NCBI GenBank assembly: GCA_028704435.1 | Contig: JAQWFL010000025.1 | Span: forward strand, 1-40,177 | Length of the DNA: 40,177 nt | Source: Anaerostipes sp. | GTDB lineage: Bacteria; Bacillota; Clostridia; Lachnospirales; Lachnospiraceae | Reading direction: 5' to 3' | Shown here: one piece after another, positions 34,374 to 40,177 of the stretch | How positions within the stretch are numbered: the stretch's first letter is position 1 | How the letters are laid out: each line of letters begins with the position of its first letter | Program-made: the position numbers and the translations under genes | Notes under the pieces: model-generated | Told to the model about the DNA's origin: nothing | Seen by the model: the letters and a program-made list of their open reading frames with translations, nothing else | Databases searched by the model: none

Positions 34374-35765
34374 ATGGAATTAACAATGGATAAGATTGTA
34401 AACCTAGCCAAGGTAAGAGGATTTGTATACCCAGGTTCAGAGATTTATGATGGACTTGCCAATACATGGGATTATGGAAATCTAGGTGTAGAATTAAAGA
34501 ATAATGTAAAAAAAGCATGGTGGAAGAAGTTTATTCAGGAAAGCCCATATAATGTAGGAGTGGATTGTGCAATTTTGATGAATCCACAAACATGGGTAGC
34601 TTCTGGACATTTAGGTGGATTTTCAGATCCATTGATGGACTGTAAGGAATGCCATGAAAGATTCCGTGCGGATAAGATTATTGAAGATTATATGGAAGAA
34701 CACCATATGCCGATTCCAGGAGGATCTGTAGATGCGTGGACCAAAGAAGAGATGGAGAAGTTCATCGAAGAGAATGATATTGTCTGCCCTACTTGTGGGA
34801 AGAAGAACTTTACAGAGATTCGTGAATTTAACCTTATGTTTAAGACATTTCAGGGGGTTACGGAAGACGCAAAGAATACGGTTTATTTAAGACCAGAAAC
34901 TGCACAGGGTATTTTTGTTAATTTTAAGAATGTACAAAGAACATCAAGAAAGAAGATTCCATTTGGAATTGGACAGATTGGTAAGTCTTTTAGAAATGAA
35001 ATCACACCTGGAAACTTTACATTTAGAACAAGAGAATTTGAGCAAATGGAATTAGAATTCTTCTGTGAGCCAGATACTGATCTTGAATGGTTTGGATATT
35101 GGAAAGAATTCTGTATTAACTGGTTGCAGGGGTTAGGAATCAAAGAAGACCAGATGAGAGTTCGTGATCATGAAAAAGAAGAATTGTCTTTCTACTCAAA
35201 AGCAACTTCAGATATTGAATTCTTATTCCCATTTGGATGGGGAGAACTTTGGGGAATTGCAGATCGTACGGATTATGATTTAACACAACATCAAAATGTA
35301 TCAGGAAAAGACTTGACATATTTTGATCCAGAGAAGAATGAGAAGTATATTCCATATGTAATTGAGCCATCACTAGGTGCTGACCGTGTTACGTTAGCGT
35401 TCTTATGTGCAGCGTATGACGAGGAAGAATTAGAAGGTGGAGATACAAGAACAGTCCTTCACTTCCATCCTGCCATTGCACCAATTAAAATTGGTATTTT
35501 ACCACTATCTAAGAAGTTAAATGAAGGGGCAACGAAAGTTTACTCTGAACTTGCCAAGTATTATCAGTGTGAATATGATGAGCGTGGTAACATTGGTAAG
35601 AGATATCGTCGTCAAGATGAGATTGGAACACCGTTCTGTGTGACTTATGATTTTGATTCTGAAGAGGATGGAGCAGTAACAGTCCGGGACCGCGATACTA
35701 TGGAGCAAGAGAGAATTAAGATTGAAGATTTAAAAGATTACTTTGAAAATAAATTCAAATTCTAG
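34374..35765 (+). CDS. glyS: Glycyl-tRNA synthetase, single-chain (alpha2) type
   Basis: Class II aminoacyl-tRNA synthetase that charges tRNA-Gly. The 463 residues match the dimeric eukaryote/Gram-positive type rather than the bacterial alpha2-beta2 enzyme. Motif 1 region: [18 protein letters not shown]. The zinc-site cysteines lie in CKECHERF and CPTCGKKN. Motif 2 is [25 protein letters not shown], split over residues 205-230. Motif 3 is [12 protein letters not shown]. The C-terminal anticodon-binding domain runs from about 370 ([14 protein letters not shown]) and includes [20 protein letters not shown]. The gene has its own promoter and terminator. Confidence 0.97.
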   Translation: MELTMDKIVNLAKVRGFVYPGSEIYDGLANTWDYGNLGVELKNNVKKAWWKKFIQESPYNVGVDCAILMNPQTWVASGHLGGFSDPLMDCKECHERFRADKIIEDYMEEHHMPIPGGSVDAWTKEEMEKFIEENDIVCPTCGKKNFTEIREFNLMFKTFQGVTEDAKNTVYLRPETAQGIFVNFKNVQRTSRKKIPFGIGQIGKSFRNEITPGNFTFRTREFEQMELEFFCEPDTDLEWFGYWKEFCINWLQGLGIKEDQMRVRDHEKEELSFYSKATSDIEFLFPFGWGELWGIADRTDYDLTQHQNVSGKDLTYFDPEKNEKYIPYVIEPSLGADRVTLAFLCAAYDEEELEGGDTRTVLHFHPAIAPIKIGILPLSKKLNEGATKVYSELAKYYQCEYDERGNIGKRYRRQDEIGTPFCVTYDFDSEEDGAVTVRDRDTMEQERIKIEDLKDYFENKFKF

Positions 35766-35779
35766 GAATACAAAAAGAC

Positions 35780-35806
35780 AAAGACAGGGCTTAGGCCCTG
35801 TCTTTT
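35780..35806 (+). terminator. Rho-independent terminator of glyS
   Basis: Perfect 11-bp stem (35780-35790 with 35795-35805), TTAG loop and a short T4 tail, 14 nt after the glyS stop. Confidence 0.88.
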
Positions 35807-35814
35807 ACGTAAAC

Positions 35815-35857
35815 TTTACATAGATTTCATTTAGAATTTATATAAACTCTTTATACT
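35815..35857 (+). promoter_or_regulatory. ppk promoter region with Pho-box-like 11-bp direct repeats
   Basis: TTTACA (35815), TTCATT (35826), TTTATA (35837) and TCTTTA (35848) recur every 11 bp upstream of a TATACT -10 at 35852-35857, which lacks a matching -35. PhoP sites in Firmicutes are TTNACA-like repeats with about 5-bp gaps, so phosphate control of ppk is plausible. AT-richness makes chance matches likely. Confidence 0.35.
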
Positions 35858-35925
35858 ATGCAAGAAGCAAATGAAAGTATCCCACAAATGAGGAAATTTT
35901 GCCAATAAAATTGCAGGAGAAAAGA

Positions 35926-38049
35926 ATGAGAAAAAATTATGATGTTAGCTTTACACAAGATCGTGAGTTGTCATGGCTGAAATTTGATGAGAGAGTTTTA
36001 GATCAGGCGGCAATTTCTACGGTTCCCTTGTTTGAACGATTAAAGTTTTTAGAAATATTTACAAACAATTTAGATGAATTTTTTATGGTTAGAGTTGGAA
36101 GTATCAACGAAATGAAAATGATTCGAAAGGATCATAGGGATATTCGTTCTGACTTTACGCCAGCGCAGCAGCTTATGGAGATTGGATTAGTCGTAGGTCC
36201 ATTATACCAAAAGAGGGATCGAGTCTATGCTGATTTAAGGCAGGAACTAGTGGACAATGGTATTATTCACAAAGGTATGAAGAATTTGTCCAAGAATGAA
36301 AAGAAATATGTCAAAATGTATTTTGAGAATATGATTCGACCTATATTATCACCTATGGTTGTAGGGAAACAACATCCATTTCCTCATATTTCTAACAAAG
36401 ATTTGTATGTTGGACTTATGTTGAAGAAGAAGGAAAAATTAAGCTTTGGATTAGTTCCAGTGCCAAAAGAACTAGATCGAATTGTTGTTTTACCTGATAA
36501 AGGGATCCATTTTCTTTTGTTAGAAGAAATAATTTTATATTATTGTGAAAATATTTTTGAAAATTATGAGATTGCAGAAAAGAATATTTTATGTATTACA
36601 AGAAGTGCGGATATTAATCCAGACGATGAGATGTATGAAACAAGTGATGATTATCGTCTGCATATGAAGAAGATTATCAAAAAAAGAGGTCGTTTAGCCC
36701 CAGTTCGTTTGGAATTCTATGAAAAAGCGGGGATAGAATTAATAGAGTATTTAAAAGAAATGTTACAGCTTACAAATGCAAATATTTATGAGAGTCAAAC
36801 ACCTCTTGACCTAAAATATGTATACAAAATTGCAGATGGAGTTGGGAAGAACCGAAAGAAACTGTTCTCTTACGAAACCTTTGAACCAGTAGATAGTCCT
36901 GACTTTAATCAAAATGAGAGTATAACAAAACAGATTCTAAAGGGAGATAAGTTTTTATCATTTCCATTTGAATCTATGGAGCCTTTTATTCGTCTGTTAA
37001 AGGAAAGTTCTAGAGACAAAGAAACTATTTCCATAAAAATTACTATTTATCGGTTGGCAAAGCAGGCGAAAATCGTAAAATATTTATGTGAAGCAGCGGA
37101 GAATGGAAAAGAAGTCCTTGTATTAATGGAGCTTCGAGCAAGATTCGATGAGGAAAACAATATTAATTATGCAGAAATTTTGGAGAACGCAGGGTGCAAG
37201 GTCATTTATGGGTTTGATGAATATAAGGTGCACTCAAAGGTTTGTTTGTTTACAAAGAAAAATTTAAAAGGTATTTACTATATCACTCAAATTGGAACTG
37301 GTAATTATAATGAAAGTACATCTAAGTTGTATACGGATTTAAGTTTGATGACAGGGTCTACAGAAATTGGACAGGATGCCACAAAGTTCTTTCACAATAT
37401 GGCTATTTTTAATGCAGATGGTGACTATAAGCATCTGTTAGTTGCACCTCACGGATTAAAAGAAAGATTAATCGAGAATATTAGATTTGAAACAATGAAA
37501 GCCAGTCATGGGCAGAGAGCAGCCATCTTCATGAAAATGAATTCCATGACAGACCGCCAAGTTATTGACGCACTGTCGGAAGCGTCTTGTGCAGGAGTTG
37601 AAATATTCCTTGTGATTCGAGGAATTTGCTGTATTCTTCCAGGATTAAAAGGAAAGACAGAAAACATTCATATTGAAAGTATTATGGGAAGATTTCTGGA
37701 ACATTCTAGAATCTATGTATTTGGCGCAGAAGAAGAGGATATGAAAATGTATATTTCTTCTGCAGATATGATGACACGAAACACAACAAGGCGTGTAGAG
37801 ATTGCCTGCCCAATTTATGATGAGCATATTCGTCATCGGGTTGTACGATATATGGAAAAGTTAAGGCAAGACAACGTAAAAGCCAGAGTTCTTACGTCTT
37901 CTGGAGAATATGTATATAAACATCAAAAGGGATATACATTAGATAGTCAAGAATACTATATTCGCTATGCTGCAAAAAGAAAGTCTGAAACTAAAACAGA
38001 ACAAATAAGTATAATGAGAAAATTTTTCAAGAAATTTAAAAAGAAATAA
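35926..38049 (+). CDS. ppk: Polyphosphate kinase 1
   Basis: Reversible enzyme that builds long-chain polyphosphate from ATP. The 707 residues match PPK1 (about 690). The N-domain begins with RELSWLKFDERVLDQA and FTNNLDEFFMVRVGSI. A head domain follows, then two phospholipase-D-like C domains holding the autophosphorylated His, His436 in YKVHSKVCLF (His435 in Escherichia coli). Further motifs are GTGNYNESTSKLYTDLSL, a second active-site His in the FLEHSRIY segment, and SADMMTRNTTRRVE. The start is the ATG at 35926 after GCAGGAG; an in-frame TTG at 35899 has no such site. No exopolyphosphatase gene is adjacent. Confidence 0.96.
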   Translation: MRKNYDVSFTQDRELSWLKFDERVLDQAAISTVPLFERLKFLEIFTNNLDEFFMVRVGSINEMKMIRKDHRDIRSDFTPAQQLMEIGLVVGPLYQKRDRVYADLRQELVDNGIIHKGMKNLSKNEKKYVKMYFENMIRPILSPMVVGKQHPFPHISNKDLYVGLMLKKKEKLSFGLVPVPKELDRIVVLPDKGIHFLLLEEIILYYCENIFENYEIAEKNILCITRSADINPDDEMYETSDDYRLHMKKIIKKRGRLAPVRLEFYEKAGIELIEYLKEMLQLTNANIYESQTPLDLKYVYKIADGVGKNRKKLFSYETFEPVDSPDFNQNESITKQILKGDKFLSFPFESMEPFIRLLKESSRDKETISIKITIYRLAKQAKIVKYLCEAAENGKEVLVLMELRARFDEENNINYAEILENAGCKVIYGFDEYKVHSKVCLFTKKNLKGIYYITQIGTGNYNESTSKLYTDLSLMTGSTEIGQDATKFFHNMAIFNADGDYKHLLVAPHGLKERLIENIRFETMKASHGQRAAIFMKMNSMTDRQVIDALSEASCAGVEIFLVIRGICCILPGLKGKTENIHIESIMGRFLEHSRIYVFGAEEEDMKMYISSADMMTRNTTRRVEIACPIYDEHIRHRVVRYMEKLRQDNVKARVLTSSGEYVYKHQKGYTLDSQEYYIRYAAKRKSETKTEQISIMRKFFKKFKKK

Positions 38050-38110
38050 AAATATAAGAAAAAAGTAATAGTTTCGGACGAAAAAAAACATAATTATAGG
38101 GTATACTGTG

Positions 38111-38119
38111 TGGTATAAT
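38111..38119 (+). promoter_or_regulatory. Extended -10 promoter of the 38181 gene
   Basis: TGGTATAAT is a perfect extended -10, about 60 nt before the ATG. No clear -35. No terminator hairpin for ppk is visible in the 131-nt gap. Confidence 0.5.
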
Positions 38120-38180
38120 CATTTATACTATGAGATGAGATAGTACACGTGATAAATAAAATGTATCGGAGGATAGAGTT

Positions 38181-38624
38181 ATGAGAAAGATAGTATTCAA
38201 TAAAAAGTTTTTAATCGTTGTTGGGTTATGCTTATCAGTTGCTGGAGGACTTTTTATTAAAAATAAAGTGAACACAAAAGCTTCCGATAATGGAATCCAA
38301 GTAGAACACATGAGTGTTACTTATGCAGCATCAGAGGGAGACTCTGAAGAAATCTTAGAAGAAGATGTTGATGAGACTATTTCACAAGAGGTTGTTGCGT
38401 TGGACAAGCAGAAGGCAGAATATAACATTGGTGATATTATGAACGTGGATGACAATTACTTTGTACCAATGGAAACAGAAGTGCAAGATGATGTGTCATA
38501 TCAAGTTGTTGGTGGAATTAAGACACACAAAGGAAATTTTGTTATTAAGATTAACTCTGATAAAAAGATTTCTAATGATGATGTGAAGAATGCTGTAGAA
38601 GCAGTACAAGAAGAGTTACAATAG
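38181..38624 (+). CDS. Small secreted or membrane-anchored acidic protein, unknown function
   Basis: A 147-residue protein I do not recognise. A basic start (MRKIVFNKKF) and one hydrophobic segment (about residues 11-27, LIVVGLCLSVAGGLFIK) indicate a signal peptide or membrane anchor. There is no lipobox Cys, so it is not a lipoprotein. A disordered acidic stretch follows (EGDSEEILEEDVDETISQE, about 53-71), then a small predicted alpha/beta region ending in IKINSDKKISNDDVKNAVEAVQEEL. The ATG is preceded by CGGAGG. It has its own extended -10 promoter and terminator, so it is expressed alone. Neighbours (ppk, pyrC) give no functional hint. Confidence 0.8.
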   Translation: MRKIVFNKKFLIVVGLCLSVAGGLFIKNKVNTKASDNGIQVEHMSVTYAASEGDSEEILEEDVDETISQEVVALDKQKAEYNIGDIMNVDDNYFVPMETEVQDDVSYQVVGGIKTHKGNFVIKINSDKKISNDDVKNAVEAVQEELQ

Positions 38625-38639
38625 AATAAAGATTATTTG

Positions 38640-38670
38640 GAAGTCACATTTATTTATGTGGCTTCTTTTT
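38640..38670 (+). terminator. Rho-independent terminator after the 38181 gene
   Basis: Ten-base-pair stem with one G-U pair (38640-38649 with 38656-38665) and a T5 tail. Confidence 0.88.
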
Positions 38671-38678
38671 CGGTATTT

Positions 38679-38687
38679 TGATATACT
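38679..38687 (+). promoter_or_regulatory. Possible extended -10 promoter of pyrC
   Basis: TGATATACT lies 25 nt before the pyrC ATG. No -35 is evident, and the leader would be too short for a PyrR attenuator. Confidence 0.4.
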
Positions 38688-38711
38688 ATTAAAAAATAAC
38701 AGGAGGAAATT

Positions 38712-39974
38712 ATGATACTTATAAAGAATGGAAGAGTGTTAGATCCAGAAACGAAATTAGACCGTGTCACTGATATTGTAATCAATGGGAATCAAATTCA
38801 GTCAATTCGAAGTGTTGACAGTAATGAATTTGATCAGGTAATTGATGCATCAGGAAAAATTGTTGCACCAGGATTAATCGATGTTCATGTACATTTTCGA
38901 GATCCTGGGTTTATATATAAGGAAGACTTAAAGACAGGAAGCAAGGCAGCGGCAGCAGGGGGATTTACAACTGTTGTATGTATGGCAAACACAAAACCAG
39001 TAGTTGACTGTGTAGATACGCTGTATGATATTTTAAGAAGAGTAAATACACTGCCTGTAAAGCTACTTCAAACAGGAGCTGTATCTATGGGATTTCAAGG
39101 GAAGCAGCTCACAGATATGAGAGAACTGTATCGCAATGGAGCTGTAGGGTTTACAGATGACGGAATTCCTTTGATGGATGAGAAGTTAGTAAAAGAAGCT
39201 ATGGAAATTTGTGCACAACTAGATGTACCAATTAGTCTTCATGAGGAAGATCCAAAATATATTAAAAAACCAGGAGTGAATGCGGGAGAGGTAGCTGATG
39301 AGCTAGGATATGGTGGCGCCAGTGACCAGGCAGAGGCAGTGATGGTAAAGCGAGATTGTGAGATTGCCTTAGAAACAGGAGCAACGGTGGACATTCAGCA
39401 CATTAGTAGTAAGAAGGCTGTGGAGTATGTAAGGCAAGCAAAGAAACAGGGAGCTAATGTTGTGGCAGAGGCATCGCCTCATCACTTTACCTTGACCCAA
39501 GAAGATGTATTGACTTATGGAACTTTAGCCAAGATGAATCCACCTCTTCGGACCAAAGAAGATAAAGAAGCGATTATTCAAGGGTTAAAAGACGGAACCA
39601 TTGAATTGATTGCAACGGATCATGCACCTCATTCCAAAGAAGAAAAGGAAAGAAAACTAGAAGATGCACCAAGTGGAATTATTGGACTTGAGACATCTTT
39701 GGGACTTGGAATCAAGAGTCTTGTGGAGCCAGGTCATTTGTCATTGATGGAACTATTAGAGAAGATGACGGTAAATCCTGCTAAGTTATATAATTTAGAG
39801 CAGGGAAGAATTCAGGTGGGAAAACCTGCGGATTTAGTTATTTTTGATGAAAAAGAATTACATAAGGTAAAACACTTTGAATCTAAGGCATGTAACTCAC
39901 CATTTATTGGATGGGAGCTTCCTGGAACTATTATGTGTACCATCTGTGATGGAAAGGTGACATACAAAAGATAA
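38712..39974 (+). CDS. pyrC: Dihydroorotase (type I)
   Basis: Zinc amidohydrolase that interconverts carbamoyl aspartate and dihydroorotate, the third step of pyrimidine synthesis. The 420 residues fit the Bacillus PyrC-type family. The metal-binding HxH is His59 and His61 in DVHVHFRDPG. Later ligands lie in VDIQHISSKKAV, AEASPHHFTL and IATDHAPHSKEEK (catalytic Asp). KMNPPLRTKEDKEA and the C-terminal GRIQVGKPADLVIFD complete the family pattern. AGGAGG precedes the ATG. It is transcribed alone, 35 kb from carAB, and ends in a strong terminator. Confidence 0.97.
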   Translation: MILIKNGRVLDPETKLDRVTDIVINGNQIQSIRSVDSNEFDQVIDASGKIVAPGLIDVHVHFRDPGFIYKEDLKTGSKAAAAGGFTTVVCMANTKPVVDCVDTLYDILRRVNTLPVKLLQTGAVSMGFQGKQLTDMRELYRNGAVGFTDDGIPLMDEKLVKEAMEICAQLDVPISLHEEDPKYIKKPGVNAGEVADELGYGGASDQAEAVMVKRDCEIALETGATVDIQHISSKKAVEYVRQAKKQGANVVAEASPHHFTLTQEDVLTYGTLAKMNPPLRTKEDKEAIIQGLKDGTIELIATDHAPHSKEEKERKLEDAPSGIIGLETSLGLGIKSLVEPGHLSLMELLEKMTVNPAKLYNLEQGRIQVGKPADLVIFDEKELHKVKHFESKACNSPFIGWELPGTIMCTICDGKVTYKR

Positions 39975-40005
39975 ATCAGATAAAATATAAATGTAAAATT
40001 TATAG

Positions 40006-40045
40006 GGGCAGCAAATGTAAAATCAATGCATTTGCTGCCCTTTTT
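40006..40045 (+). terminator. Rho-independent terminator of pyrC
   Basis: Perfect 12-bp stem (40006-40017 with 40029-40040), 11-nt loop and T5. The intron-like element begins 7 nt after the T run. Confidence 0.95.
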
Positions 40046-40052
40046 GTACTCT

Positions 40053-40177
40053 GTGTGTCCAGCAAAGCTGGACCACACTAGCCGGTGTAAGTCCGGTCGC
40101 GGTAATCACCAGTGAGCCGTGTAGCCAAACTCGGTGCGTTGCAGTAATGCAGGGTGCTAAGCGAGTGGGTAAAGTAG
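40053..40177 (+). mobile_element. 5' end of a group II intron (probably class C), cut by the window edge
   Basis: GTGTGTCCAGC at 40053 matches the GUGYG 5' boundary of group II introns. It is followed by a short hairpin and then CTAGCCGGTGTAAGTCCGG, the domain I pattern in which a short stem flanks GTGNAAGTCC. The sequence up to the edge is markedly more GC-rich than its surroundings, folds into many short stems and has no ORF. Group IIC introns typically insert just after Rho-independent terminators, which is exactly the position here. The catalytic RNA core and any reverse transcriptase gene lie beyond the window. Alternative: another structured RNA. Confidence 0.75.

Noticed and set aside
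40053..40177. Cobalamin or other riboswitch at the right edge
   Set aside because: No B12-box sequence is seen, and the GTGTG start plus the domain-I-like GTGTAAGTCC segment after a terminator fit a group II intron better.
1..40177. CRISPR arrays, tRNA or rRNA genes, prophage or complete insertion sequences
   Set aside because: No spaced direct repeats, tRNA-like cloverleaf with CCA or TPsiC motifs, rRNA sequence, integrase or transposase was seen. The only mobile element is the partial intron at the right edge.

Overview
The window is a 40 kb, AT-rich chromosomal segment of a low-GC, Gram-positive, endospore-forming Clostridia-type bacterium, most likely of the Lachnospiraceae or a close relative. 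The support is the SpoIIGA/SigE pair next to ftsZ, an LL-diaminopimelate aminotransferase (dapL), a single-chain glycyl-tRNA synthetase, strong AGGAGG-type ribosome binding sites, an ANTAR regulator beside glnA, and a minimal two-gene SufC/SufB pair. The species assignment is inference. Every gene except ychF is on the + strand, and no gene looks broken apart from those cut by the window ends.

Left part (1-8558): the 3' end of carA and complete carB (carbamoyl phosphate), glnA with a degenerate-receiver ANTAR regulator, dapL, and a two-gene unit of a tandem-cupin protein plus a SorC-type regulator. The cupin gene follows an unusual leader in which a long inverted repeat overlaps both a promoter and the ribosome binding site. 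YchF (8559-9656) is on the minus strand and shares a bidirectional terminator with the SorC gene. Lgt stands alone.

Centre (10743-23525): a dcw cell-wall and division cluster, mraZ-rsmH-ftsL-pbp-pbp-mraY-murD-ftsW-divIB-ftsZ, followed by spoIIGA-sigE. A promoter and a tandem array of 10-bp-phased MraZ boxes precede mraZ. murE, murF, murG, murC, murA and ftsA are not in the cluster. The second PBP gene has a SigE-like promoter inside a hairpin that would occlude its ribosome binding site on read-through RNA. spoIIGA has a wide-spaced (21 bp) SigA-type promoter with a Spo0A-like box, like the sporulation promoters of Bacillus.

Right part (23581-40177): a secreted GH25 lysozyme with Ig-like and FN3-like tail domains; sufC-sufB, an EamA transporter, an M16C peptidase, era, recO and a YgiQ radical-SAM protein; glyS; ppk1 with a possible Pho-box-like upstream region; a small secreted acidic protein of unknown function; and pyrC. 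Just after the strong pyrC terminator lies what looks like the 5' end of a group II intron. It is cut by the window, and its position matches the terminator-targeting habit of group IIC introns.

Functionally the window is mostly housekeeping: pyrimidine and nitrogen assimilation, meso-DAP and peptidoglycan synthesis, division, entry into sporulation, Fe-S assembly, ribosome-associated GTPases and polyphosphate. The most interesting material is regulatory and mobile: two hairpins that could block translation of read-through RNA, the MraZ box array, the spoIIG-type promoter, and the right-edge intron.
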